Shown here piece after piece: positions 1 through 7,978 of a DNA stretch of 64,000 bases. The notes under the pieces are model-generated. The model was not told the origin of the DNA. It worked only from the letters and a program-made list of their open reading frames with translations, and ran no database searches. Origin of the DNA: Mycobacterium sp. ITM-2016-00318 (lineage in GTDB: Bacteria > Actinomycetota > Actinomycetes > Mycobacteriales > Mycobacteriaceae); NCBI RefSeq assembly GCF_002968285.2, contig NZ_CP134400.1:4526001-4590000 (forward strand), written 5' to 3'. The stretch's first letter is position 1; each line of letters opens with the position of its first letter. The translations under genes and the position numbers were made by a program.

Positions 1-1
1 C

Positions 2-496
2 AGCTCGCCTATTCCGATTGCATTGGCGCCCCGCGGTTTTCGATCCGACGACACAGCCAAGGTGGATCGCGTCACGGTGGCCTACACCGGAACCGAGCAG
101 TGCGATTCGCTACTGCGCTCCGCGGCGGATCTCGTCGACCAGCTCCATACGAAAATGCGGCTGGCGTCGTTCGCCGTCCAGCCCGCGCCGCCGGTGACCG
201 CCATGTTCCGCGCCGAGTCAGCCGATGTGCTCGCCGAGTGGACCGCCACCATCGAGGCTGCCGCGCGCCGGGTGCTCGGCGACATGAAGGATCCGGACGC
301 CGGTGTGGCCATCGGACAGGGACACGATTGGGAAACCGCACTCGACGACATCACCTGGCACGAGGGGGACCTGCTGTTGATCGGCTCGAGCGAGTCGGGA
401 CCCGTCGCGCGAGTCTTCCTCGGCTCACGGGCCGCCAAGATCATTCGGCACACCCCGGTGCCGGTCCTGGTGGTTCCTCGCGACGCAGAAAGCTAG
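2..496 (+). CDS. Universal stress protein, C-terminal part (5' end outside window)
   Basis: The frame is open from base 2 and ends at TAG 494-496. It reads through a linker (…PIPIALAPRGF) into a second Usp fold beginning KVDRVTVAYTG. This layout is typical of mycobacterial tandem-domain universal stress proteins, so the true start probably lies before the window and the first in-frame Met-like codon is not the start. The Usp nucleotide-binding signature is present only loosely near the end (IGSSESG…GSRA…HTPVPVLVV), with spacing that departs from G-2x-G-9x-GS, so ATP binding is uncertain. Likely a cytosolic stress or dormancy protein; ligand unknown. Confidence 0.8.
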   Translation, partial: SSPIPIALAPRGFRSDDTAKVDRVTVAYTGTEQCDSLLRSAADLVDQLHTKMRLASFAVQPAPPVTAMFRAESADVLAEWTATIEAAARRVLGDMKDPDAGVAIGQGHDWETALDDITWHEGDLLLIGSSESGPVARVFLGSRAAKIIRHTPVPVLVVPRDAES

Positions 497-505
497 CGCG
501 CCTGC

Positions 506-1201
506 TCAGCGAGCGCCGTCACCCCTGGTGTCGATGACGCGCTGGGCGATATCGACCAGCCGGGTGTTGCTGTCCTGGGACAGCTTGCGCAACATGTCGA
601 AGGCCCGGACGTCGTCGACGTTGAAGCGCTCCATGATGATGCCCTTGGCCTGGCCGATACGGTCGCGGGTGCTCAGCGCCGACTGAAGCTCCTCCCCCTC
701 GCGACTGGCCAGGATGGCCGCCGCCGCGTGGGCCGCCAGTACCGTGCCGATCGTCTCGTCCTGCCCGTCGAACGCGTGGGGCTTGAACGAGAACAAGTTC
801 AGCGCGCCAGCGGTTCGACTGGTGGTGTACAGCTTGAACGACACCCCGCTGAGCACACCCAGCTCGACAACGGCCGGCGAGTATTTCGGCCAGCGGTTCT
901 CGGTGCGGAAATCATCGGTACGCACGATCACTTCGTCGAGGGCCGCCTGCACACACGGCCCCTCGTTGAACGTCATCTGCAATTCATCGAGCTTGTGCGG
1001 CAACTCGGTGATGCCCGCCAGCGACTCGAACTTCCCACCCTTGCCGATCATCAGCACCCCGGCGGTGTCAGTGCCCGGGATCAGTTCCATCACTGCGGTG
1101 GTGACGTCGGAGAGCACGTCGTTCACACTGCGTGGCCCCGCTACGGTGCGGGCCAAATCGGCCATCCGCACAGCCAGATCGTGGTCCTGCTGCTCGGTCA
1201 T
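506..1201 (-). CDS. GAF-ANTAR domain RNA-binding antiterminator regulator
   Basis: A 231-aa cytosolic protein with an N-terminal GAF sensory domain (about residues 15-160) and a C-terminal ANTAR domain (about 175-225, STRDRIGQAKGIIMERF … AFDMLRKLSQ). ANTAR domains bind paired hairpins in nascent RNA and prevent termination. The ATG at 1199-1201 (MTEQQDHDLA) is chosen because upstream in-frame residues look like non-coding translation and the GAF fold starts just after it. The ribosome-binding site is weak (ggggaa about 11 nt upstream). It ends 9 bp past the convergent universal stress gene. Signal and RNA targets cannot be read from the sequence. Confidence 0.8.
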   Translation of the reverse strand: MTEQQDHDLAVRMADLARTVAGPRSVNDVLSDVTTAVMELIPGTDTAGVLMIGKGGKFESLAGITELPHKLDELQMTFNEGPCVQAALDEVIVRTDDFRTENRWPKYSPAVVELGVLSGVSFKLYTTSRTAGALNLFSFKPHAFDGQDETIGTVLAAHAAAAILASREGEELQSALSTRDRIGQAKGIIMERFNVDDVRAFDMLRKLSQDSNTRLVDIAQRVIDTRGDGAR

Positions 1202-1444
1202 GACTTGAAGTGTTCCCCATGCAGCCCCTCCGCACACCGCCGGGGTTATACCGTCTGTCGGCTCTTGGCTGATCAACGTTTGTTCTTCGCTGTGCTTGGC
1301 AATGCTGCGGGTCAGGTGAGAGCCGCGGTCGACCGCTGCGCTCACTGAGGTCTCGTCGGTTCAGACCAGAAGCCGGCGGGGCCGACCCTACCGCGGTGCC
1401 CGCTCCCCACAGTCACTCTGTTAGTTGTAGTATCGTCGCGGCGT

Positions 1445-2671
1445 ATGGGGTCCTCCAACGTCTGGATTCTCGGCGGCTACCAGAGCGACTTCAGTCGCAA
1501 CCTGAGTCGCGAAGGCCTCGATTTCGCAGACCTCACCACCGAGGTGGTCGCCTCGACCCTTGACGCCGCGGGCGTTGACGCCGACGCGATCGACGTCGTA
1601 CACGTCGCCAACGCGTTCGGCGAGTTGTTCGCGCGCCAGGCTCACCTCGGGGCGATGCCCGCCACGGTGCACGAAGGGCTCTGGGATACGCCGTCGTCGC
1701 GGCATGAGGCGGCCTGTGCCTCGGGCAGCGTCGCGACACTGGCCGCGATCGCCGACCTGCGCTCCGGCGCATACCGCACCGCGTTGGTGGTCGGCATCGA
1801 GTTGGAGAAGACCGTCCCGGGCGACACCGCTGCCGAACACCTCGGCGCGGCGGGCTGGATCGGGCACGAAGGCGCCGACGCGAAGTTCATGTGGCCCAGC
1901 ATGTTCGCCCGCGTCGCCGACGAGTATGACAAGCGGTTCGGTCTCGACGAAAGCCATCTGCGCGCGATCGCCTGCCTGAACTTCGGCAACGCACGATCGA
2001 ATCCCAACGCCCAGACGCGCGGCTGGAACGTTCCGGATCTGCGCGCGGGCACAGACGATGAGGTCAACCCTGTCATCGACGGCCGGCTGCGTCGGTTCGA
2101 CTGCAGCCAGATGACCGACGGAGGTGCCGGTGTGGTCCTGGTGACCGACGACTACCTGCGCGACCACCCCGACGCCCGCCCGATCGGGCGGATCGACGGC
2201 TGGGGGCACCGCACCGTCGGGCTGGGCCTGCAGCAGAAGCTGGACCGCTCCTCCGACGAGCCCTATGTGCTCCCACATGTCCGCGGCGCCGTGCTCGACG
2301 CGTTCGGCCGCGCCAACGTCGGCCTCGACGACGTCGACGGCTTCGAGGTGCACGACTGCTTCACGCCGAGCGAATACCTCGCGATCGACCACATCGGGCT
2401 CACCGGCCCGGGCGAATCGTGGAAGGCGATCGAGAACGGCGAGATCGAGATCGGCGGGGCGCTGCCGATCAACCCCAGCGGCGGGCTCATCGGCGGCGGC
2501 CACCCCGTCGGCGCATCGGGGGTGCGGATGCTGCTCGACGCGGCCAAGCAGGTCAGCGACAAAGCCGGTGGCTATCAGGTCGAGGGCGCAAAGACGTTCG
2601 GCACGTTGAACTTCGGCGGTAGTACGGCCACCACGGTCAGCTTCGTCGTCGGATCGGCAGAGGAGTTCTGA
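1445..2671 (+). CDS. Thiolase-like acyltransferase (SCP2-thiolase type)
   Basis: A 408-aa thiolase-fold protein. The nucleophilic Cys is at about 91 in EAACASGS. The HDCF motif (His303) and the GGGHPVGASG block (His353) are both present. The second catalytic Cys of true thiolases (CGGG near the C terminus) is replaced by NFGGST, the pattern of SCP2-type thiolases and lipid-transfer proteins that handle branched or sterol-derived acyl-CoAs. It therefore probably acts on acyl-CoA, but the substrate is unknown. It resembles Rv0914c of M. tuberculosis. The stop overlaps the next start by one base (TGATG), implying translational coupling with the carotenoid oxygenase gene. Confidence 0.85.
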   Translation: MGSSNVWILGGYQSDFSRNLSREGLDFADLTTEVVASTLDAAGVDADAIDVVHVANAFGELFARQAHLGAMPATVHEGLWDTPSSRHEAACASGSVATLAAIADLRSGAYRTALVVGIELEKTVPGDTAAEHLGAAGWIGHEGADAKFMWPSMFARVADEYDKRFGLDESHLRAIACLNFGNARSNPNAQTRGWNVPDLRAGTDDEVNPVIDGRLRRFDCSQMTDGGAGVVLVTDDYLRDHPDARPIGRIDGWGHRTVGLGLQQKLDRSSDEPYVLPHVRGAVLDAFGRANVGLDDVDGFEVHDCFTPSEYLAIDHIGLTGPGESWKAIENGEIEIGGALPINPSGGLIGGGHPVGASGVRMLLDAAKQVSDKAGGYQVEGAKTFGTLNFGGSTATTVSFVVGSAEEF

Positions 2672-4188
2672 TGGATGTCGAGGTGGTTGGCAAGTACCTG
2701 TCGACGCTGCCCGAGGACGACGACCATCCGTACCGGACCGGCCCGTGGCGGCCGCAGACCACCGAGTGGGATGCCGGCGATCTCACCGTCGTCGACGGCG
2801 AGATCCCGTGTGATCTGGACGGGGTGTACCTACGCAACACCGAGAACCCGCTGCATCCATCGTTGAAGTTCTACCACCCGTTCGACGGCGACGGCATGAT
2901 CCACGTCGTCGGCTTTAGGGACGGAAAGGCGTTCTACCGCAACAGGTTCATCCGTACCGACGGGTTGCTGGCCGAGAATGAAGCAGGCGGCGCGCTGTGG
3001 CCGGGTCTCGCCGAGCCTGTGCAGGCCGCCAAGCGTGACTACGGCTGGGGTGCGCGGACCCTGATGAAGGACGCTTCAAGCACCGACGTGATCGTGCACC
3101 GCGGCACCGCACTGACCAGCTTTTACCAATGCGGAGACCTCTACCGCGTCAACCCGCTGACAGCCGAGACCGTCGGCAAGGAAGATTTCAACGGCGGCTT
3201 CCCGACCGAGTGGGGCGTGTCAGCACATCCGAAGGTCGACGACGCCACCGGCGAACTGTTGTTCTTCAGCTACAGCAAGCAGGCGCCGTACATGCGCTAC
3301 GGCGTGGTCGACGCCGGCAACGACCTGGTGCATCTCACCGATATCCCACTGCCCGGCCCGCGGCTGCCCCACGACATGGCGTTCACCCCGAACTACGCGA
3401 TCCTGAACGACTTTCCGATGTTCTGGGACCCCAGGCTGCTCCAAGCCGATATCCACCTGCCCGGCTTCCATCCGGAAATGCCCTCGCGGTTCGCGGTCAT
3501 CCCGCGTCGCGGCGGGCCGGACGACATCAGGTGGTTCGAGGCCGACCCGACGTTCGTGCTGCACTTCACCAACGCCTACGAGGACGTCGACGAGATCGTG
3601 CTCGACGGCTTCTACGAGGGCGATCCCGCACCGGTCGACAGCCTGACCGGTGATCGTTGGCAGAAAGCCTTCCGCTTCCTCGCGCTAGACCGGCTGCAGA
3701 CCCGGCTTCGTCGCTGGCGGTTCAACCTCGTCACCGGCGCCAGCACCGAGGAGCAACTGACCGACACCATCACCGAGTTCGGCAGGATCAACTCGGCCTA
3801 CGGCGGGCTCGACTACCGCTACACCTACGCCGCCTCGGCCCGGCCGGGCTGGTTCCTGTTCGACGGCCTCGTCAAGCACGACCTGAAGACCGGCGCCGAG
3901 GAGCGCTACTCATTCGACGACGGTGTCTACGGCAGCGAGACGGCGATGGCGCCGCGCGTCGGCAGCACGGGCGAGGACGACGGATATCTGGTGACCCTGA
4001 CCACCGATATGAACGACGACGCGTCCTATTGTCTGGTGTTCGACGCGGCCAGGGTAACCGACGGCCCAGTGTGCAGACTACAACTGCCCGAGCGGATTTC
4101 CAGCGGCACCCACTCGACGTGGGCCGACGGATCATCGCTGCGGCGCTGGCACGACACCGACGACGCAGCCGCGGCGATCGGGCTGTAG
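2671..4188 (+). CDS. Carotenoid oxygenase family (RPE65/CCD-type) non-haem iron dioxygenase
   Basis: A 505-aa seven-bladed-propeller carotenoid cleavage dioxygenase. The four iron-ligand histidines are visible: His186 (SAHPKVD), His234 (LPHDMAF), His298 (VLHFTNAYE) and His481 (SGTHSTW). LRNTENP and FDGDGMIH are further family motifs. These enzymes cleave a conjugated or stilbene-like double bond with O2 and Fe(II). It is the Rv0913c counterpart by gene order. Its start overlaps the thiolase stop, and its stop abuts the GTG of the HxlR regulator, so the three form an operon. The true substrate (apocarotenoid, lignostilbene or lipid) is not determinable. Confidence 0.9.
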   Translation: MDVEVVGKYLSTLPEDDDHPYRTGPWRPQTTEWDAGDLTVVDGEIPCDLDGVYLRNTENPLHPSLKFYHPFDGDGMIHVVGFRDGKAFYRNRFIRTDGLLAENEAGGALWPGLAEPVQAAKRDYGWGARTLMKDASSTDVIVHRGTALTSFYQCGDLYRVNPLTAETVGKEDFNGGFPTEWGVSAHPKVDDATGELLFFSYSKQAPYMRYGVVDAGNDLVHLTDIPLPGPRLPHDMAFTPNYAILNDFPMFWDPRLLQADIHLPGFHPEMPSRFAVIPRRGGPDDIRWFEADPTFVLHFTNAYEDVDEIVLDGFYEGDPAPVDSLTGDRWQKAFRFLALDRLQTRLRRWRFNLVTGASTEEQLTDTITEFGRINSAYGGLDYRYTYAASARPGWFLFDGLVKHDLKTGAEERYSFDDGVYGSETAMAPRVGSTGEDDGYLVTLTTDMNDDASYCLVFDAARVTDGPVCRLQLPERISSGTHSTWADGSSLRRWHDTDDAAAAIGL

Positions 4189-5067
4189 GTGGTGCGTTCG
4201 GAGCCGAACGCTGTCGCCAGGATGCTCGGAGTGCTCGGCGACGAGTGGACGCTGCTGGTGCTCCAGCAGGCCCTGACGGGCGCCACCCGCTACGGCAATT
4301 TCCAGTCGCGCCTGCCGATCTCGCATTCGGTCCTGTCGAACCGTCTCAAGTCGCTGGCCGACGACGGATTGCTGGAACGCCGTGTCTATCAGACGAACCC
4401 GCCGCGCTTCGAGTACCTGACCACCGCGCGGAGCCGCTCGGTGTGGCCTGTGCTGGTGTCGATCTGGGAGTGGGAGCGGCGCTGGGTGCCCGAGCACGCC
4501 GGCGCCCTGCCCGCGATGCGGCACACCGGTTGCCAGGCCGAGTTCTCCCCGCAGCTGACCTGCCGCGCATGCGGCGAAGCCGTCAACGACAAAGACGTTG
4601 TCGCACAATGGGGTCCGAGCGGTTCCTGGCCGCGCTCGGTGCCGACGTCGGCGACCAGGCGACGATCGGATCAACGCCAGGCCGGGCTGTTCCCCCAGAC
4701 GATGAGCGTGCTCGGCAACCGCTGGGGCTTCGCGCTGCTGGTCGCCGCGTTCGTCGGGATGAGCCGGTTCACCGACTTCCAGACCCAGCTCGGTGCCCCG
4801 CCCGGGTCCCTCGCCGACCGACTCTCCCTCTTCGTCGCCAATGGGGTGCTCATCGCAGCGGACGGACGTTATGGCCTCACCGAGAAGGGCCGTGCCCTCT
4901 TCCCCGTTCTCATCGCCGCGCTGCAGTGGGCCCAGCGCTGGTTCCCTGCGCCGGAAGGACCGGCGGTTCTGCTGACACACACGGCGTGCGGCAGACGCTT
5001 CACCGCAGTCGTCACCTGCGACCAGTGCACCCGGCCGCTGCACGGCGCCGAGGTCGCGGCCCGGTAG
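4189..5067 (+). CDS. Tandem HxlR-type winged-helix transcriptional regulator
   Basis: A 292-aa protein made of two HxlR winged-helix units. The first (about 1-100) reads VLGDEWTLLVLQQAL … FQSRLPISHSVLSNRLKSLADDGLL. The second (about 165-260) reads VLGNRWGFALLVAAF … FQTQLGAPPGSLADRLSLFVANGVL. Each is followed by a similar Cys-rich tail (HTGC…TCRAC and HTAC…TCDQC), possibly a metal knuckle, so the whole unit looks duplicated. GTG at 4189 directly follows the oxygenase stop; a second GTG at 4192 is an alternative. It probably regulates its own operon, sensing a small aromatic or redox ligand as HxlR proteins do (inference). Confidence 0.8.
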   Translation: MVRSEPNAVARMLGVLGDEWTLLVLQQALTGATRYGNFQSRLPISHSVLSNRLKSLADDGLLERRVYQTNPPRFEYLTTARSRSVWPVLVSIWEWERRWVPEHAGALPAMRHTGCQAEFSPQLTCRACGEAVNDKDVVAQWGPSGSWPRSVPTSATRRRSDQRQAGLFPQTMSVLGNRWGFALLVAAFVGMSRFTDFQTQLGAPPGSLADRLSLFVANGVLIAADGRYGLTEKGRALFPVLIAALQWAQRWFPAPEGPAVLLTHTACGRRFTAVVTCDQCTRPLHGAEVAAR

Positions 5068-5118
5068 CCCCGCGCCTTGAAAAAATGCGCCGAAAAGCGA
5101 TCTGTCAGCGGTTTCGCA

Positions 5119-5145
5119 CTAGCACTCGTCAGGCGAGAGTGCTAA
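5119..5145. promoter_or_regulatory. CIRCE operator (HrcA binding site)
   Basis: CTAGCACTC, nine bases, then GAGTGCTAA: an inverted repeat matching the CIRCE consensus TTAGCACTC-N9-GAGTGCTAA at all but the first base. A TAATAT hexamer at 5143-5148 overlaps the right arm and could be the -10 of the hsp20 promoter, so HrcA bound here would block RNA polymerase. It lies 75 bp upstream of the hsp20 start. Confidence 0.9.
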
Positions 5146-5219
5146 TATCGGCGCTGCACAGTGATTTGGCTGCCCGCCAGGGTGGCGGGCTCTTGAGACG
5201 ACGTGGGAGGTGAATTGCT

Positions 5220-5660
5220 GTGCTTCGTTTTGATCCGTTCAGTGACCTTGATGCATTGACCCGGGGCTTCCTTACCAGCCAGACCGGATCAAACCGCACT
5301 CCTCGGTTCATGCCGATGGACCTGTGCAAGATCGACGACCACTACGTGCTGACCGCCGACCTGCCCGGTGTCGACCCCGGTTCGGTCGACGTCGATGTCG
5401 ACAACGGCACGCTGACGATCTCGGCACACCGCACGGCACGCAGCGACGACTCCGCTCAATGGCTGACCAATGAACGCTTCTTCGGCAAGTACCGGCGTCA
5501 GCTGTCCCTCGGCGAGGGGGTCGACACCAGCGCCATCTCGGCGACCTACGAGAACGGCGTGCTCACGGTGACCATCCCGATGGCCGAACGCGCGAAGCCG
5601 CGCAAGATCGACGTCGCACACGGTGGCGCCCAGAAGAGCATCACCGTCGACGCCGACTAG
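5220..5660 (+). CDS. Hsp20 / alpha-crystallin small heat-shock protein
   Basis: A 146-aa ATP-independent holdase chaperone. The short N-terminal arm (MLRFDPFSDLDALTRGF) is typical of actinobacterial Hsp18/Hsp20. The alpha-crystallin domain spans about 38-130 (YVLTADLPGVDP … VDNGTLTISAHR … SATYENGVLTVTIP), including the A-x-x-x-n-G-v-L motif. GTG at 5220 follows an excellent ribosome-binding site (GGGAGG at about 5205-5210). The upstream CIRCE operator predicts HrcA control, as for groES/groEL, rather than HspR control as for acr2 of M. tuberculosis. Convergent with the GNAT gene. Confidence 0.92.
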   Translation: MLRFDPFSDLDALTRGFLTSQTGSNRTPRFMPMDLCKIDDHYVLTADLPGVDPGSVDVDVDNGTLTISAHRTARSDDSAQWLTNERFFGKYRRQLSLGEGVDTSAISATYENGVLTVTIPMAERAKPRKIDVAHGGAQKSITVDAD

Positions 5661-5686
5661 TACCGCTGCTGCGACGGGTCGCGGCG

Positions 5687-6283
5687 CTAGCCGTGGCGGT
5701 CCAACCGGAACTGCAGATGCGTTCGAACGGTGGGCCACTCGACATCCAGGATCGAGTACACCGCGGTGTCGCGCCGCGTCCCGTCGGGCACCAACTGGTG
5801 GCTGCGCAGCACGCCGTCGAGCTTTGCGCCCAGCCGCTCGATCGCTGTTCGGCTGGCGAAGTTGAAGAGGTGGGTGCGGAATTCGACTGCCACGCAGTGC
5901 AATACCTCGAAGGCGTGGGTCAGCATCAGCAGCTTGGTCTCTGAGTTGATGCCGCTGCGACGTGCCGACGCGCCGTACCAGGTGTTGCCGATCTCGAGCC
6001 TACGGTTGGGCGGGTCGACGTTGAGGTAGCTCGACGAGCCGACCAGAGTGCCGTCGAGGCGGCGCACCACGAACGTCACCCCGGTGTCCGGGCTCTGCAG
6101 CCCGAGCCGCATGTTCACCCACTGGGCGGCGGTCTGCGGCGACGGTGCGCCGGTGAACCACAGGGCGCCCACATCACCGTCGGCCGACGCGGACGCGATC
6201 TCCGGAACATGCTCACGGCTAAGGGGTTCCAGCCTCACCCAGCGTTTACCCGTCAACGTCACCGGTTCGATGAAGCCGCTCAT
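5687..6283 (-). CDS. GNAT family N-acetyltransferase (RimJ/RimL type)
   Basis: A 198-aa protein with the layout of RimL-like acetyltransferases: VRLEPLSREHVPEI at the N terminus, VGSSSYLNVDPPNRRLEIGNTWYGASARRSGINSE around the acetyl-CoA pocket, and a C-terminal FNFASRTAIERLGAKLDGVLR segment. It probably acetylates an N-terminal or small-molecule amine with acetyl-CoA; the target is unknown. ATG at 6281-6283 overlaps the stop of the upstream membrane gene by 4 bp (ATGA), which decides the start. Last gene of a three-gene minus-strand operon. Confidence 0.85.
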   Translation of the reverse strand: MSGFIEPVTLTGKRWVRLEPLSREHVPEIASASADGDVGALWFTGAPSPQTAAQWVNMRLGLQSPDTGVTFVVRRLDGTLVGSSSYLNVDPPNRRLEIGNTWYGASARRSGINSETKLLMLTHAFEVLHCVAVEFRTHLFNFASRTAIERLGAKLDGVLRSHQLVPDGTRRDTAVYSILDVEWPTVRTHLQFRLDRHG

Positions 6284-6711
6284 CGCCGCCGCCCGACCGA
6301 TGACCACGCCGCCACCATCGTCCACACCGACAGTGCGATGGCAAGGACGGTCACGGCCGAGCTGATGTAGAAGCCGTAGGCTGCGGACACCGGCCCATGA
6401 ACATACAGCCGGTAATACCACAACGTCAGAACCGCGATCAGCACCGAGATCGCCAGGGCCGCAGACGATGCCGCGCGAGCCGACAATCCGCGCGCCGCCA
6501 TCGCTCCCGCGACGAGCAGCGTGGAGGCCAGAAGTGCGATCAATTGACCCGCGCTGAAGTGGGGCGGCAGCGTCAGATTCCCCTGCACCCCGCCGACGGC
6601 ATTGGCGCGACCGCCGCCGGCTGCTTGCGTGGTCAGCCAGGGCAGCCACACGACGACCGCGAGGATGGCGGCACAGAACGCCACCAGCCAGCCCGGGCTC
6701 AGTCGAAGCAT
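6280..6711 (-). CDS. Small four-helix membrane protein, function unknown
   Basis: A 143-aa very hydrophobic protein with about four transmembrane helices: residues 8-28 (LVAFCAAILAVVVWLPWL), 52-72, 80-102 and 108-135. A Gly/Ala-rich loop with PPHFS lies between helices 1 and 2, and it ends in a basic GRRR tail. It resembles small mycobacterial membrane proteins of unknown function. It sits between the alpha/beta hydrolase gene (9 bp upstream) and the GNAT gene (4-bp overlap), so the three are probably co-transcribed. No enzymatic motif is visible. Confidence 0.7.
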   Translation of the reverse strand: MLRLSPGWLVAFCAAILAVVVWLPWLTTQAAGGGRANAVGGVQGNLTLPPHFSAGQLIALLASTLLVAGAMAARGLSARAASSAALAISVLIAVLTLWYYRLYVHGPVSAAYGFYISSAVTVLAIALSVWTMVAAWSSVGRRR

Positions 6712-6720
6712 GAGTCGACA

Positions 6721-7485
6721 CTATCGGGTGTGGCGCATGGTCCAGGCCAGTGCGTGATCGGCGACGTCCTGCCAGCCGTCGAGCACCGTGATGAGGTGCG
6801 GCCTGCCGTGGAACACCTTGAAGTCCGTCGGCGCCGACGAGCGCCGGTACCGATTGAAGTTCTCATAGACCACCGACTCCGGAATGACGTGGTCGCGGTC
6901 GCCCGCGATCAACAGCAGCGGCGCGCGGTCGGAATTCGCGAAGTCGATCGCACTGGCCGCTCGCGCCCTCGGGAGGAAGTCTGCGGCGGCCACGTCGAAC
7001 AGCACGCTGCCCGGAGCGGGGATCGCCAGCTTCTCGTGCCAGCGGTCGGAGTCGGCACGCGGAATCGTGTTGGCGAACACGTAGTGAAAGTGGGACGGGC
7101 TGATCGGCACGGCTTGGCCCCGGTTACGGGGATCGCGCAGCCACGGCCATACCGACCGCCACATCGACAGCGGCGCCCGCAGCACGCCGCGCGGCTTCGA
7201 CGGCGCGATGGCCACCCCCGCCACGCCCAGCCCGCGGTCGAGCAGCAACTGCGTGACCAGTGCGCCCATTGAGTGCCCGATGATGATCGGTGCGTCGGGC
7301 AGGGAGCGGACGAACGCGTCGAAGTGGTCGGTGGCCGCGGCCAATCCGATACCGGGGTCTGCGGGCCAGTCCGGTGCGTGCACGATGCGGTCGGCCGCCC
7401 GATACGTGTCGACCCAGCCCTGCCAGCTATCGGCCGACAACCACAGCCCGTGGATCAGCACAATCGGCGGCGCGACATTCGACAT
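6721..7485 (-). CDS. Alpha/beta-fold hydrolase
   Basis: A 254-aa hydrolase. It starts with the oxyanion-hole strand PPIVLIHGLW. The nucleophile elbow GHSMG carries Ser at about 72. The acid is probably the Asp in LLIAGDRDHVIPE (about 205) and the catalytic His lies in GRPHLITV (about 235). ATG at 7483-7485 (MSNVAPP) is preferred over an upstream in-frame start because homologous hydrolases begin right before this strand. No signal peptide, so cytosolic. The substrate could be an ester, lactone or acyl-CoA-derived ester. First gene of the operon with the membrane protein and GNAT. Confidence 0.85.
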   Translation of the reverse strand: MSNVAPPIVLIHGLWLSADSWQGWVDTYRAADRIVHAPDWPADPGIGLAAATDHFDAFVRSLPDAPIIIGHSMGALVTQLLLDRGLGVAGVAIAPSKPRGVLRAPLSMWRSVWPWLRDPRNRGQAVPISPSHFHYVFANTIPRADSDRWHEKLAIPAPGSVLFDVAAADFLPRARAASAIDFANSDRAPLLLIAGDRDHVIPESVVYENFNRYRRSSAPTDFKVFHGRPHLITVLDGWQDVADHALAWTMRHTR

Positions 7486-7531
7486 CGTCTCTAGTGTGGG
7501 TCTTTGACACGACATTGAGGGCGGTAATGCG

Positions 7532-7978
7532 ATGAGCGAATTACCCGATTGGGCGCAGCGGCTCGATCTGTCACCTCACCCCGAGGGTGGCTGGTACCGC
7601 GAGACGTGGCGCAGCGGGTTGACGATGCCGCAGTCGGCGCTACCGCCCGACTACGCCGGCGCGCGCAGCGCCGGAACCGCAATCTTGTTCCTGCTCATGC
7701 CCGGCCAGCAGTCGGCCTGGCACACCGTGCGCAGCGCGGAGCTGTGGCTCTATCACCGCGGAAGTCCGCTGCTGCTCGAGGTCGGCGCCGAACAATCGAC
7801 TGCGACAACGCATCTGCTCGGGGCCGACATCGCAGCGGGCGAGGGGCCGCAGCTTGTCGTCCCGGAGGGGCACTGGCAACGCGCCCGTCCGCGGGACGAC
7901 GAGCCGTCGCTGGTCAGCTGTGTCGTGGTGCCCGGCTTCGACTTCGCGGACTTCGCGTTGGGCGCTCCTACCGACTGA
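7532..7978 (+). CDS. Cupin-5 (DUF985) family protein
   Basis: A 148-aa small beta-barrel protein with the DUF985/cupin-5 hallmarks: LSPHPEGGWYRETWRS at the N terminus, then AILFLLMPGQQSAWHTVRSAELWLYHRGSPL and a C-terminal VVPEGHWQRARP…VSCVVVPGFDFADFAL. Members are related to sugar-epimerase-like cupins; most have no assigned function. It is divergent from the hydrolase operon (46 bp between starts). Its last 11 bases overlap the end of the convergent DUF849 gene. Confidence 0.85.
   Translation: MSELPDWAQRLDLSPHPEGGWYRETWRSGLTMPQSALPPDYAGARSAGTAILFLLMPGQQSAWHTVRSAELWLYHRGSPLLLEVGAEQSTATTHLLGADIAAGEGPQLVVPEGHWQRARPRDDEPSLVSCVVVPGFDFADFALGAPTD

Noticed and set aside
1202..1345. Longer N terminus for the GAF-ANTAR regulator
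   Set aside because: The added residues lack domain character, and family members begin close to MTEQQDHD.
5078..5100. TTGAAAAAATG as a -35 element or HAIR site for hsp20
   Set aside because: It is about 65 bp from the -10 candidate and does not match the HspR HAIR inverted repeat.
3657..5213. A long open frame running through the carotenoid oxygenase and HxlR genes in another frame
   Set aside because: Its translation is Arg/Pro/Ala-rich with no family resemblance. It is a GC-rich shadow of two genes with clear catalytic and DNA-binding motifs.
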